64,000 nucleotides of DNA from Lepidurus packardi (GCA_023053545.1 JAKZAN010000005.1:2170001-2234000), one strand, 5' to 3'. Shown: positions 23,053 through 37,500, numbered from the stretch's first letter. Numbers and translations are program-made. The notes: generated by a model not told the origin, from the letters alone.

Positions 23053-26000
23053 AGCTACACACACACCAATGCCCCTCCTCTTCCCTCCTTGCCCACCATT
23101 AAAGCTGCCTATTTTCCATACCTGAACATTGTGGTACGTATAAATTAAAACCCTCCCATGGGTTCTATAGCGAAATGAACGAAAAGTTTCATTATTTGAT
23201 CCCATATCTCTTCCCCACCACCTTTCGCTCTTCCTCCTCGAAACCTCAATGTTACATTAACTTCCAAGCCGACCTTTCTGAATCGATTTGTGTCTAGGGG
23301 GTGAGGGGTGGTAAAAGAAGGTTCTTTTACGTGGTAAGAGTTCCAAAAAGCGGACGTCTGTCTTTCGTGAAGAAGCGGAAAAGCCAAAGAAACAAGTGTC
23401 GTTGTTTTTGGCAGACTTGAAACTGGCAGAACCGGGATTTGGAGTGGAATGTGTTCTTCGCCCAGTCGACACGGATTAAACCCATTGCGCAACATTGGAT
23501 AGTGAGCAAAAGACTACGCAAATCAGTGATGGTCAAGTCCAAGTCGTCCAACCCTAAAACGAGAGAGAAAAAACGACAAAAGACAACCAAAAAAGTATCA
23601 AGGATCAACAGCACTTCCGAAATGTTACTTCATTTTATAGCACTTATCTTCTCCGAAGAATTTACTTGACCTATTCCAGTGTTCAACGGCATTGCTTCCT
23701 CTCGGCAGTCTTGGATGTTAACGTTGAAGAAATGACTGACCCCAGACAATGGACAAGAAGCAACGAGCAATGACAAGCCAGACTTACACTACGGTTACTT
23801 CCTTTGTGGATACTATTTGCAGAATCCGGTGATTTGGGGAAAACGCTTTTCTCGCCCTCCCCCCCCCCGCCTCTAACCCTCCCACCTTCTTCCTCCCTTC
23901 ATCGTTCTTACTTTCAGTGTAAGAGATTGAACTAGGTGGGGTTGGTCGCTGCGTGCGTCTTCTTATGGAAACGGAAAATCGGGATAGAGAAAGTTTTTAT
24001 TTCTGCAGTTATCATATGTTCATAAACACAGCAGCACACCTACGCCATACGCCAAAAAAAGAATGGAAAATATTGAAAGAAGGAATTCAGCCTCCTTTAG
24101 CAAAGGATCATCCTCCTATGTCTCTTTGTTGACGCAATCAAGAGTTTTACACAGAAGAACGTGCATGGCATGCAAGTTTTTTTTCAATATCGTCTCCACA
24201 TCCCAACTCACTATACTCCTGTGAAGGCTGAATTTCAACGTATGGATTCTGGTCGATGTAAATTGTCGTCGGTGCCAAAAACCTTTTCCTCCCTCCATTT
24301 CTTCGTAAAAACCATCTTACTCACTGCGATCTCCCGTATTTTTGTTTTTCTTCATCAAACTTCTCCATTCCCTCAACCCTAATTTTCTTCTTATTTATTT
24401 ATAGATTTATTTTTGACGTAGAAACGCTACACCGCGTTTCCCCCATACCATCACGTAGCAAAGGAAAGTTCGTGAATCTCTGCTTTGCGGACCGGCCAAT
24501 TTGCTATTCTGCGCAGAGTTAAGGGCGTAGGCCATCCAATTAGGCTCAGAACGTTGAGAGGAATAAGCAGTAAAATGATCCATTAGTTAAGGGCTTAACC
24601 TGTACCGCAATTTCACTTTCCAACACTGTGACGTCAGGAAGTCAAAGTCAGAAGAGCGAAATATTACCTTGCAGATTAATTAAGTGCCACCGCGCGCGTG
24701 TTTAAAACCAGCCAATTCTCAGCTTTGCTTTTTTTATGTAAAAAAGTAGTATATTTTGTAGAAAAGAAAAAGTTCTCATGGAAAGATCGATTCACACTGA
24801 TTAAAGGAGATTTAAACCAATCTTTTAATTTTTTTTTATGAAGGAATGGCTTACGCCTTTGAACCCATTCACGCAGAAAAGAAGCACTGGTATCTACTTA
24901 ATTAATTTTTTTATTTTATTTTTTGCATACTCAAATACGCGACCGACTTCCTCGATCCCAATGCCAGTCCAATCCTTACTAGCAAATGTGGCAAACTTAA
25001 TTGTATATCTCACGCGGCGGTATTAAAGTCTTTGTGTTTAAATCCTAGTTCTGCTCGCAAGATCATAGACTATCGAGTCCACGCACACACACACACACAC
25101 AATAAAAAAGAAAAGAGGTCTCGAAACATTACCAGTGGCCTTGGATCAGTAACCTTAATCCGGAATTCCAGCAGTTCAGTTCCCGATAGGAATGCAGTGT
25201 CTTCATACTGTCCAGTCGCTGTCAGATCGATCAAAATAATCATACGTACTTAGTCGCAACGCGAAGGCAAAACTGAAAGTACTGCCGACTGCATGTTCTT
25301 GGCATGTTTAAGGTTCAGAACGGATCTTCAGATTTTCACATTTCATTAAAGTTGTTTGTAGAGAATTGCCTGTCCAAACCAAGTACACGGAATTTGGATG
25401 GGAAGCTAGGAAGCTGCTGTTCGCTCGAATACGTTGCTAGAGATGCATTTTCCACATGGTTTTGCTTCGGTTGATTAAAAGACATCAAGAAACATCCCCG
25501 TGCATTCCTCATAGCACAGTTGCCGCGCGACCACGCGGGCAAGTCGGCGTAACGCTAATAGTCCTGGGCAGGAGCCACTGGTAACGATCGGTAGTCTTTT
25601 TTCTCTTCTTTTTTTCTTGGGAGAACTTCTTAGAATACGCGCTGCTAGGAAAGAAGCTAATCTTTCTAACCCCCACCATTTTCCCGAATAAAACTCCCCC
25701 CATCGTCGTTTCAATAATTCCGCAAACGTGGCTTTGATTCTTTCCACCGGTCCCGGATTCCTTGAAAGCTCCAGCATCCTGATTATGCTCTTATATCACC
25801 TCTCCATGTAAAACATCATATCCAAGAACCCTTCTTCCTTTTCTTTCCTGGGTACCACAACTTATTATCCCCGTTAACCCCATAATGACGATTCTCCAGG
25901 TGATCCTAATAGTTTCTGTATATTATCCAACTCATTTCTTTCCCCTTGTGAAGAAAAAAAAAATCCCTCGTTGTGTCCTTGTCAGGTGGTTATGGCACTT

Positions 26001-26286
26001 TCTTGTCTTTCTTTGGATCAAGTAGAAAGAGCTCATGGATACATGTTGTCTCTGGTCAAATCGACTTGAAGAACAAAAAATAACAAGAGCGTTTTTTATT
26101 GCGCTGGAAGCGTCCTTGTGCGTCTATTCCAATCTCATTACTACAGCCTACATGTATTCATATACCACTACTGACCGTCTTAGTGGGAAGCTTGTCCGTA
26201 TAGCAGATAGTGTGTACCTTACCAATTCATCAAGAATTTCAAGAATGCGTCTAACAAAGAATGTGGAAAGAAGCGCCGTTGCCTGG
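23053..26286. other. Shal 3' flank and intergenic region
   Basis: The first part is probably the 3' UTR of the channel gene. I find no coding exon that resembles a known protein. Minor features are a (CA)n run near 25083-25100 and several pyrimidine-rich tracts. Confidence 0.5.
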
Positions 26287-28394
26287 CTACAGTTTTTTCA
26301 TAATGTAGACGAAACCATCGGACCCGAGCAAGTATTGCTTAACGGTTTCCTTGGGACAGAAGTACTCCCAGCTGCCCAATTGAATCAGCGCATCTATTTG
26401 GTCATCGAAACCAGCAAATTCCGGAGATGAGGTTTCGTATCCTTGACGCATAGCCCAGCAAATCAATCCACCTACGTAAAAAAATCAACAAAAAATAAAG
26501 ATAATATTTCCTATGTTTCCCAGAAAGCTTTTTCCTGCGTCAAAGTACTTGGTGACCCTCGGAGCAGGAGAGAAGGCGTGAAATTGGTTAAAGAAAAAGG
26601 CCAAGGAAGCCCACGTAGGAGTTATTGCACGAGTCTTAGCAGGCACAAAAAATGCTAGCGAGAACAGATTTGTTCCGTACCTTTTTTGACAAGTCGTAAC
26701 AACTCGGGGAAGACGTCCGGATACAAATGGCCTGGTGCGAAACTTCCACTGGTAATAATCGCATCATAAGTTCCTAAAAAAGTATCGATTTATAGTATCT
26801 GGCCTGGAAAAGGGTGCAGAAAAGTCTGCGGTAATGAAGCAATTTGTGGAATGCGCTAACCATCCGAGATGGGGGCTTGTTTGCCGCGACCCAATAATGC
26901 TTGGAAGTAATGGCTGTAAAGCTGACGTTTTTTGGCTAATTTCAGCATGTCTGCGCTTCCATCAATAGCGTCGATATTAGTGTAACCATGGGGACGAATC
27001 TGGGAGAGAACAAGAAGCCGAGTCAAGCGTGGTGCACTGCAACAGTAAGTGTTTGCCGACCTGACGGCTTTCTTTGGCCGAGCTAAAATTTCGCTCTTTC
27101 TTTTTTCCATTCCGTTTTTATTTATTTATTATTATTTTTTTCTTGCGCGGATTGCGCGCCTTACCAATTCTGCCAGTTTGCCAGTACCAGCTAGAACGTC
27201 CAAAAGTCGAATGGAAGTGGGAAGTTTGAGGCGGAGAAAAGCTTCCGAAAGTCTCATAGGGCCATTGTAGTCGCTCATTACCATGTCCTCTTCGTACTAA
27301 TAAGATAAAACGCAAAAATAAATACCTACATTTGAATATAAAGCTTTCCATTGCAACGATAGCATGATGAGACGCATACATCAAGCTTATATGGAAAGCG
27401 TAGGAAATAGAAAGTATACTTTTGTAGAAGAAATTAACTTGGCAGTAATTAGCTAATACAAACACAGATGGCAGGACTGTTTTGCTTTTCTTATTCATTG
27501 GCCTTCATTAAGTTGAAAATGCAAATTAAGTTATCTAAAGTTGTCATGCATTGACATCCTTTTAAGCACTACCACTTTAGCATTGGAATTGGCATGTACA
27601 GATGGTAAAGAAAGAAAGTAAAAGTACTGTCTTCTGGGCTTCAAAACGAGGACAGTGAAGGAAAGTTAAAGAGGTTGTAAGGTCGGGAATAGTTTAGTTG
27701 AATTTGAGCCCTCCCGTAATGGGTAAAAGTGAGTTAATACAAGTGACGGTATTCAAGTATTGCAATCATCGATGGGTATATATGGCTTTACTATGTTTAT
27801 ACCTTTCCCGACCACCGGCTGTAGTAGTTACAAGTATCGGGGGAAGCGAACTGGTCGCTAATGGGAGCAGCAGCATTGGAACGAGCATCGTCGCCCACCG
27901 CAACCGCCTCTGCTTCCTTTGCAATTCAAACATATAAGCTGTGTATGAACACATAGTTGAGATTTACGAGTAATGTGTGCAGCATCTTTCTAAGTGGGTA
28001 GTTCTATTTCTGAGGACGTTTGGAATGAAAAATGGGACCTTCTGACTCGCAGCGTGCAAACATTTTTGTTAAGAGCTACAAGTGAAAGCAAAAACGTGCA
28101 GTACAAATTGTCCCCCCCTGGCACTGAGGATCATTTGTAATCAAGCGGAAATAAATACCTTTCGTGCCTTACCTTTTTACACCAGGTGGCGTAATAGCGC
28201 TGGGTAGCTTCGGGGTCGGAAGCATCTGAGATCACTTCCTTTTCATAACTCAAATCCAAATCCCTTGTAGTGGTCATGCTAGATTCGTGAATCAGCTTTA
28301 GCTTCAGACCATCAGGCAGCAGCCCCTTTATATAGGAGACGCGGTTGTGAAGCTTGGCCGTCCGCTCGTCGTTCTTAAAGGTTAATAAGGACAT
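26287..28394 (-). CDS. METTL27-like class I methyltransferase, five exons
   Basis: Predicted S-adenosylmethionine-dependent methyltransferase related to METTL27 (WBSCR27); the substrate of the family is not established to my knowledge. Exons in reading order: 28394-28173, 27296-27165, 26999-26861, 26773-26681 and 26471-26287. All junctions are GT-AG and in phase, and the protein is 256 residues. The N-terminal part has a YYATWCKKYEEDM segment, equivalent to the FYDRWAPDYDQD region of METTL27. SAM motif I is LLDVLAGTG (105-113), where most enzymes have GxGxG. Motif II-like IDAIDGS, then a TYDAIITSGSF strand and the GGLICWAMR region follow. The first ATG is chosen because no upstream in-frame homology is seen. 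Intron 1 (875 bp) contains one half of a local duplication. I am confident of the family and moderately confident of the start. Confidence 0.88.
27508..27640. repeat. Dispersed duplicate, copy 1 (METTL27-like intron 1)
   Basis: About 130 bp starting TTAAGTTGAAAATGCAAAT, closely matching 28547-28670 (shared GCATTGACA, AAGCACTACCACTTTAGC, GTACAGATGGTAAA). No coding content. Confidence 0.75.
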
Positions 28395-28462
28395 TTTTTG
28401 TTCGAGTAATTTATCAGATCAAGCTTGTCAAATCTTCGGCACTCCCATCCACTGTCTAGACA

Positions 28463-28746
28463 AACAGCTGATAAAGGAAGCAAAAAAACAAACAAAGCAT
28501 GAATTCGGCGTGTGTTGTCCGGCTTTTCCATACATGTCTTAATTAAGTTGAAAATGCAAATAAGTTATCTAAAGTTATCATGCATTGACACCCTTTTAAG
28601 CACTACCACTTTAGCATTGGAGTTGGCGTGTACAGATGGTAAAAAACAAAGTAAAAGTACTGACTCAAAACAGCTGATAAAGGAAGCAACAAAACAAACA
28701 AAGCATGAATTCGACATGTGTTGGCCGGCTTTTCCATACAAGTCTT
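28463..28746. repeat. Dispersed duplicate, copy 2, with nested tandem duplication
   Basis: Immediately upstream of the METTL27-like gene. The block near 28547-28670 matches 27508-27640. It is bracketed by two copies of about 75 bp (28463-28540 and 28670-28745), both carrying CAGCTGATAAAGGAAGCAA and CCGGCTTTTCCATACA. Confidence 0.75.
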
Positions 28747-29135
28747 CTGCTTTATTCAAATAAGTTTTTTTTAATTTGTTTTTTTATGGAGAAGCCAGAA
28801 ACACACAAAAAGAGCTCTTAAAGCTTCTTAACACGCGTTATATTTCTGCGCGTACTATAGTAGTGCACTGCAAAAAATTTCTTGTTAATTTTACAATGAG
28901 AAATTGCGATACTTTTTATGCCAAGAAAATAGTCGTAAGTTTACAATAGAGAAACAGAATTTTACTTCATTTTGATGAATTTTAAAGGCCCTTTAATATA
29001 CTGTACAGAAACGTGTAAATCTACGAAAGAAATATGGAACTTGCCATAGAATTAGGAATATTGTTATCTCTTTATGCCAACAAAGAACTTAAAAATAACA
29101 GAAATTTCTTGCAGACCTGGCTACCAAGGAAAACA

Positions 29136-29249
29136 TTACATAACTTTAACCTTCTTCAATCCATTAGCGCCCTTTACATTGGAGACACGTTCGTGAGAGT
29201 TCGGCCCTCCACTTTCCACCAGTCGTTGTTGAAAGGTTAATGGGTACAT
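29136..29249 (-). pseudogene. Decayed copy of METTL27-like exon 1
   Basis: Read on the - strand from the ATG at 29249, the frame gives an N-terminal LTF, then HERVSNVKG and GLKKVK, before a stop at 29136. These line up with LTF, HNRVSYIKG and GLKLKL of exon 1 at 28394. The DNA just upstream of both ATGs is also alike (ggttaat.ggacatttttt and ggttaatgggtacatttttt). No donor or downstream exons were found, so I call it a fragment from an old local duplication; a diverged short gene is less likely. Confidence 0.6.
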
Positions 29250-31529
29250 TTTTTCCCCAAAATTATTAGATCAACATCGGTTCTCACGCTGTGTGTTGGG
29301 AGATTTCGAAATGTAGGATGACCCGTAAGAATTTGGATTGCATTTAATTCCGTACACATACCGAGAGACAGGGATGCGAATATTGATCAAGCATACAATA
29401 CAGGGAGTCCGCAAAGGCGGTGGCTGACCTCCCCCCCCTATTGATGGATTTGGCAAAGAATAATGATGAATAGTTTTCTTTCGAAACGCAGTCACGAAGT
29501 CATGGACAGTTTTGCTTTAATAAACGAGTCCATCAAATTAAGGAAAGATTTTGCGAGATCCGTTTCTTTTATGTTTCTTTCCGTCACATGCACCAAAGAC
29601 GCTTAAACACTTTCTTAATTACTAGGGGAAAAGAAAAAGTTATGATTTCAAGACTAGAAGCTGTGACGTCTTTTATAATCCCTAAGTAATGTAATTTACA
29701 TAATTTGTGATAATAGATTTATTAGTTATATTTCATTGCTAAAATTCTCCCAATTATAATTAAAAGAATTTCAGCGATAACATGCCGTCAATTCTGGCTT
29801 AAATTACGACATATAATTATGAACGCGATAGAGGCAAAACAATTTAGAATAAATAAATATAATAAAATTATAGCGTCTTCTTGGCATGTGTGTTGTATAC
29901 ATAATTGGAGTTCTTGTGATAGACAATTGGAATTATGCTGTCAGCTTATAATTGTATACGTTCCTCGCGGAGGCTCAAACCCACGGGAAGTGGATTTTGG
30001 GCAAGGTCGTTAATTTGTATGGCTATTTCTCGCTCCTATAGTTACCTCCTTTCCGCCAAGTTCTGGGAACGGTTTGTTCTCATCAGTCTAAGCTGCGACG
30101 CCAAAAGTTCGCCATAGCGTTTCACTCGACTAATGAGCATATACATGCTGTCCTTTGAAGAAAGGACAATTCTGCTTGGACTAACATAAGGTCCTGTCAA
30201 ACGAGTTTGCTAAGTTCCGAAAGTTATGTATGAAGTATACAGAAGGTATAATAAGTTGGCACGTGGAGCAGCACAATATAAAGTTTTGCATAAGAACGCT
30301 TTTATGTAAGTATGCAACTATATTTTACTTACAAGCAAGTCATAACCTTCATAATTACATAGGCATTTGGTATATCCCGGACGAAAAATGCGAATGAGAT
30401 CTTCCTAGTGCCAACATATAAATCTTTAGAATAGTTTCGGTTGAACTTGTAGGAAGAAGTTAAGAAGAATTTGGACTCGAGTATAGTCTCACCGATCCGA
30501 AACTTGCTGGATTACACGTACCGGCGATTTTCGGTTCAGCTTCGCTGGCATGAGATGTTCTTTGCCCATGGTTTGGTTTTTCTTGCACTGTGCTGATGCT
30601 TGTTGCATTATAGTGGAACGGAGCGGTCTTGACTCAGCGCTTGCTTGAATTCAAGAACTTTCGCATTGGTTCGTAAATTAACCACGATACTGGAATTTCT
30701 AGACAACCACTTAAATAAGAAAAGCGGTATAACGTGGACCTTATTTGAACTGACACCGACTTTTGATGACTTGTATTTTAACATGTCTGCTTCTTTATCG
30801 AATCTGCTGACTTCACATGGGATTATATAGCTTAGGACGCTGCCAAAAAAAATCCTTGGTGAAGAGCCTAGGCGACTTTTTACAAAACTCCTGAACAGTA
30901 ATGTAGTTAACATCAATATCGAGGGTTCACCAGTGACGTTTCTTCAATTTTTACGTTAATTTAAAAAAATTTAAATTCTGGAAAAGTTGTAATCTTCTCG
31001 GCAAGTTCTGGTGCTCGCCGTTTCAGGCGCAGAACCATGCGCATTCATATCCACAATTACAGTACAAATACGTCATTTTGTGGAAATTTTTTGGCATTTT
31101 TTTTATTATAAGCATACGAGAAACGGCGTTATACAGACAGGATTTGTTTTATGACAGTGACTTTTAAAAAATAAAATTTAGTAAAGAGACAAACTCTAAT
31201 GAATTTTATCTACAGAGTCCATAACTAACTATGCGTTTCTTATGGGAAAATAGAGATTCTGGAAGTTCGTTACTTTGATGCTCAGACATTTTTTTCCTGG
31301 AACAGTTCAAGTTATACCCACCCGGCGTCGCTGTAACCGTTATGGACATTTCGTTTGCTATACCCTCCCTGTACTTTCTTTCCTTTAGTAAGCACGTGGG
31401 ACTGGTATGGTACCCATGAGTGAGGTTTACCACATTTTTGACGAATTGTTTTTCTAAAAAATACAAGGTAACTTTTTTCTGTTTCATATTACTCTAGCAA
31501 CTATATTTTATATATAATTCCTTGGCTAG
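29250..31529. other. Intergenic region before the Pol I subunit gene
   Basis: AT-rich, with no recognisable gene. It holds a truncated family B MITE near 30818-31070. The promoter and 5' UTR of the downstream gene should lie near its right end, but I cannot pinpoint them. Confidence 0.5.
30818..31070. mobile_element. Truncated MITE (family B)
   Basis: Shares AACAGTAATGTAGTTAAC and the CGCAGAACCATGCGCATTCATAT region with the copy at 7614-8121. The end that should carry CCCGTA is missing. Boundaries approximate. Confidence 0.45.
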
Positions 31530-34500
31530 ATGAGAGCTGGATTTAGCAGTCGTGGACAGAACAGGGTGCTTCATTGCACACCTGATTCGGTCACGTTTTG
31601 TATGTTTACTGCCCAAGAATTAAAAAGTCTCAGCGTCGTGAATGTCTATGCTCCGATTTCCTTTAATGCTGTCGGTCATCCCGTGAAGAATGGAGTTTAC
31701 GATTTGGCTATGGGTATGTTATGATAAGCTTCTTATGTTATGATCTTTAAACTACGAATTTCCTTTTCACCTTTCAAATATTTATTATAAATTGTAATAT
31801 AACTTCTATGTTGTTCGTAGGACCTTGGAGTGACAGAGCTGATCCTTGCAATACTTGCCGTCAAGATATTTACAGTTGTCCTGGTCACTTGGGCCACATC
31901 GAACTACCATTACCTCTATTCAACCCAATCTTTTCAAGAAACCTTATCAGGATTCTTAGAATGAGCTGTCCCAACTGTAAAGCAATGGTGTTCCCTGCAG
32001 CAGCCAAGGCACTTTTGGTAGCCAAACTGGAACTCATCGATATTGGTCTCCTCGAAGCCTGTCAAAGTTTAGACGAAGTTTTTCACACGATGAAGGAAAA
32101 TGCTGAAAGGCTAATCGGCATCGAAGGTTTAGAAGAAGAGCCTGTAGAAGAAGAGGAGGAGGACAAAAAGAGCACGACGAAAAAAGCTGCGCAGCCCAAG
32201 AAAAGGGTTATATCTCCGGAAGATAAAGAAAAAGCGCTTCAAATTTTACGGAAAAATCTTGCAACTTACATAGAAAAAGCTAAAAAAGGTAAGGGACCAT
32301 TAAACCATTACCAGTCTAACCATTTCTAACCAGTATTCTTGCTCTTACTTGCTTAGACGCTGCATTCCAAGGCACTTTTGAAGGCGTCCAAGGCACAAGA
32401 AGTGTTGAGTCTCTAAGAAAATTGACTGTAAAAACCTTCCTGGATAAGTACGCCAAGACTTCGCTGCGATGCCCCGATTGCCGTGGTTCATGGCGCAAAA
32501 TGATTTTCTACAAGTCACGTATCGTCTACACAGTTGCTCCTACCACGCTTCAGTCTCAAAAACTAATGTGAGTAAATAGAAAAAGTAATCAATTGAACGG
32601 AATTCTACTCAAAGAAAAAAAATGATATATAATAAGCAATCTTCTCTTATTATAGGGACGAGTCTATTGCGGACGTTTTCAATTTTGATGACGACGAAAA
32701 CGAAGAAAGTCAAACAGCAAAGAAAAAAACTAGGACAAAAGGGACAACTCCCACGATGTATCTTTCTGCCGAAGATGCAAGGTACTAATAATGCTTCATT
32801 TCTTCAATAATACGTAATCTTTTGTCTTCATTTTAGGGAACACTTACGCGAGCTGTATCGCAAGGATGGAACAGCGTTGACAGCATTGTTTCCTATGTTT
32901 GCCTACCTTTCGTCATTCGAAAACCCTACCGACGCCTTCTTTTTGGAAGTTTTGGCAGTCACACCTCCAAAGACTCGCCCCATGACAGTTTCTGGCGGGG
33001 TGTTAACCGAACACGCCCAAAGTGTGGCTTACAAGGCCGTACTGAAAAGCAGTATGGTTGCTAAATGCATCTTAGCTGCCTGTAAAACAGGCTCAACGGA
33101 CAATCTCCCTGATCATACGAAGGTCCATTATTAAAAACGGACACTTTAACTTTATTTCATGAAAATTTTTATACAGAGGATGATAGAAGCCACTGAGGGG
33201 AAAACCTTACTGGAAAAGTTACAGACTGCATGGTATGAATTGCAAGGAGACGTGGATCGTATGGTGGATTCTGACACAGCTGGAGCAGTGGGATTTAAAC
33301 AAGTAATATTTGGCATTGTCAGTCCTTTTCGAGGTGCAAAAGATGCAATGCTTTTATGTTTAGGTTATCGAGAAGAAAGAAGGACTGTTTAGGATGCATA
33401 TGATGGGCAAGCGTGTCAACTTTGCTGCGCGCTCCGTTATCACGCCAGACCCGAATTTGCAAGTCGAGGAAATTGGCATTCCCCAGATTTTTGCACAAAA
33501 GTTGACCTACCCCACGCCGGTGACGGAATGGAATGTGACGCTTTTGAGGAAATTGGTTATGAACGGCCCCGATATTTACCCGGGGTAAAAAAACAAAACA
33601 AAAACTTCCTTTTTAAACTTTGAATATATTTTTTCTCTGTTTGATATCACAGAGCTGTAATGGTGGAAGACGATACAGGCCGTATGATGAGATTAAGCGC
33701 AACGGATGTTGTTCAGCGCGAAGGAGTTGCCAAAAGTTTGCTGACTCCTTCAACAGGAGCAGTAAAGGCAGACACCAGGCCCAAAATCGTACTCTTTTTA
33801 GCTTTAATAGCATTGAAAACACTTCAGGTTGAAACATTTGAGTGTATCGTAGGTTCACAGGCACTTACAAAATGGAGATGTTTTGTTGCTCAACCGTCAA
33901 CCCTCCTTGCACAAACCTTCTATAATGGCCCATCGTGCTCGAGTGCTGCCAGGCGAAAGGACTTTGCGTTTGCATTATGCTAATTGCAAGGCCTACAACG
34001 CCGATTTTGACGGGGACGAAATGAATGCCCATTTCCCACAAAGCGAGCTCGCGCGAAGCGAAGCCTACAATATAGGTAAGCGTATTATTCAAAATTTCTG
34101 TCGAAATTTCTCTTTCACGATGTTTGTGTAGCGGGAGTACCGCACGAGTATTTAGTCCCCAAAGATGGAACGCCGTTGAGTGGTCTGATTCAGGATCACA
34201 TCGTCGGCGGAGTGCAGCTGAGTATCCGGGGAAAATTTTTTGAGAGGTAACATTAGTCTCTTACTTTTAACTTACGCTTTGTAAGAATTAGAGGATTAAA
34301 CTTAAGAAAATGAAACTTTTTAAAAAAAAAATTTAGAGCGGATTACCAGCAGCTTGTTTACAGCGCACTGAAGGAATTGAAAGAACCGATTACATTACTT
34401 CCGCCGTGTCTCATGAAACCTGTCCCACTATGGTCTGGCAAACAAGTGATTTCCACTGTAGTGTCGAACTTGTCTCCGAGAAACAAACCTGCTGTAAATT

Positions 34501-37500
34501 TGCAATCAACCGCCAAAATTGGACCAAAAGTAGGACACGATTCTCGTTAAGTCTTGACGTTAGTCACCTTGAGTTAACAATTTTGTTTACGTTTAGGATT
34601 GCCAAACTCTACCACCCAGAGCATGGAAAGCCGGAGGAACACCGTTGACATCCCAAATAGCACTCAGTGAAAGCGAGGTTATATTCAGAGGGGGTGAATT
34701 GATGTGCGGGATCTTGGATAAGCAACAGTACGGGGCTACGAGCTATGGCTTAGTCCATGTCTTCTACGAAGTAGTTTTCGCTTGATTTCTAAATAGACAG
34801 AAAGTAACATGTGTTCGTATGTTTAGTTATATGGAGGACCTTATTCTTGCAAGCTGTTAACATCCTTGGCCCGACTCTTTACGCATTTTTTACAAATGGA
34901 AGGGTTTACTTTGGGTGTGAAAGATATCTTGGTAGTGAAGAAAGCGGACCGCGCTCGAAGAAAAATTATGGAGAAATCCCAACAGGTTACTATAATTCAT
35001 CGTACTTACGCAAAACTAATGCAGAAGTCGAACTATTATGATAGCTTGGTGATGCTGCTGCTGCTAAAGCAGTGGGTTTGACCGAAGGCCAGTATAGCGA
35101 AGAAGAGCTGAAAGCCAAACTAGCTGAAGCTCATTATGCGCCCACGCCATACAAGCGCATGGCTATTGATCACGAGTACAAAGGAGAATTGGATAAAATC
35201 AATAACGAGATCAACAAGTAATTTTTCAATCGGTTTGGATACATTCGCCTAATGAAAGGGAACTTGATAGGGTGTGCTTGCCTGCCGGTTTACTACGCCG
35301 TTTCCCGCACAACAACTTGTCCTTGATGATCAACTCGGGCGCCAAGGGCTCAGCTGTGAATTTTATGCAGATTACATGTCTTCTGGGACAAATTGAGTTG
35401 GAAGGCAAACGCCCTCCTTTGATGATGTCTGGTCGGTCCCTGCCGTCTTTCAGACCTTATGATACATCGCCCAGAGCTGGAGGCTTTATTGCCGGAAGAT
35501 TCATGACTGGAATTCGCCCTCAAGAGTTCTTCTTCCATTGCATGGCTGGTCGAGAAGTAAACTGGCTTTATGATGCTTTGCTCTGGTTACTAATCTACAA
35601 AACGTATGTTTATACACTTTAGGGTCTGGTTGATACTGCTGTGAAAACTAGCCGTTCCGGTTACTTGCAACGGTGCCTAGTTAAGCATTTGGAAGGTTTA
35701 AAACTGGCTTATGACAGCACAGTACGTGATAGCGACGGTAGTGTGGTACAGGTAAGCTTTAATTTCCAATTGTTAAGGCTCCCGGATACCTAAGCATATT
35801 GATGCGAAACACTCACAGATGGCACTGATATTTGCTATTATTTTTGCGAAAACCTTGCGTAAGAAAGTAAAAATGAACGTAAAACATATATAGAACAAAC
35901 AAAAGATAACAAACAGCAACATAAATAGAACATATAAAGAAAAAAGAAACATGATATCCCTTATGGTGCTACAGCATGACAAATTTTCATTCGAAAATTC
36001 TCATGAAATTGTATTGCCACAGCAATGCATGGGATGTATAAATCTAGGGAAAGGTCAAATCAGGGAAAGGTCAATCTAGGGAAAAATCTGCGGCTTTCTT
36101 AATATCTTTTTCCGTCAATTTTTCCCGTAGTCTTCGAAGTTTCGAAAATTTTAAACAAGTCATGCATTAAAACGAATCGCAGACAGTTCCCTAGGTTTTA
36201 TTGTTAAGATATAAAAAAATAATTCTTTCTGTTTCTTTTAATTTCTTGTTTAAAGTGTATGAAATTACAATAAGAAAGGGTATGACATTAGTGCCATCTT
36301 TTGACATTTACATTATTGTGCTTTTTTAGTTCGCATATGGGCAAGATGGATTGGACGTGTGTAAATCGCAGTTTCTCAAACATAATCCCATGAGTGTCTT
36401 GGTAGACAACGCAGCAGCAGTGATTAATACCAATGATTTGGAAGCAATTGAGCGGAGGACAGATTTGAAGGCAGTAAAAGAAGCTAATAAAGCGGTAATT
36501 TTTCAATTCAAATGTTTCTATTTTAATGTGAATCTTAATTATGAAATGTATTTTCTTTTTATTAGGTAAAACGCTGGCGAAAGAAATATGGAGAGTTATC
36601 CAATAGAATCAGGAATTCTCCGTTTTTGGCGTTCTGTCGCAGTCAAAATGAAACAGGAGCGTTGATTGACAAGAAGAAGCCTAGAGCTGGTCGCACGTTG
36701 ACCATAGATGCGTTGGAGGAAATGTGGAGGAACATGGACTCCGCAGAAAGGAAGAAATACGCGAAACAAGCACTTCCGTGCCCAGACCCTGTCGCTTCTA
36801 TACTTTCGCCAGCTTCTCAGTTCGGCGTTGTTTCAGAAAGATTGGATGCTCTAATAGAGGTAGAAAAGTTTCCAGAACTGTTCGATCTTAGCTTATAATT
36901 CTTGGAATTTTTCTGTAGAACTACATGTCCGAAAATCCTGGAAACCGCATCTGTGATGAAGGCGCAAAGCCAAATCAACTCGATTCTTCTATGTTGCGGA
37001 AGCTCGTTTACCTCAAGTCAATTCAGTCAATGTGTGAACCTGGAGAACCTGTCGGACTTTTAGCTGCCCAGGTAAATTTTATTATTATTATTATGTTTTT
37101 TTTTGTAATATTCAAACTGGGGTCGTTGTTTAGTCTGTGGGTGAGCCCTCAACTCAGATGACACTGAATACCTTTCACTTCGCCGGTCGTGGTGAAATGA
37201 ACGTTACTCTGGGTATCCCTCGCTTGCGAGAAATCTTGCTTGTGGCTTCCCCCAATATTCAGACTCCTTCCATGGACATTCCTTTGTTGGCTCATTTGGC
37301 CGAGAGCAAAAAAGGAGCCAAGAAAGCAGAGCAGCTTAAATTGCGATTAACCCGAGTTACGTTGGCGGAAGTTCTGGAGAACGTAGAGGTCGCAGAACGT
37401 ATTCGTACCCAAGGCCAACGGTATATTTTCTTTCTTATTACTTCGTTGATTTTACTTGCGACTTTAGTTTTTATTTTATTTTATTTTTATTCAGATGTAT

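Noticed and set aside
25475-25777. 100-codon frame on the - strand between Shal and the METTL27-like gene
   Set aside because: Basic, low-complexity in part, no family resemblance; I could not support a gene.
33789-33834. Alternative read-through of POLR1A exon 8 to CTTCAG at 33834
   Set aside because: It breaks the phase with the next exon. The GTACTC donor at 33789 with acceptor at 33852 restores the conserved HRHLQNGD segment.
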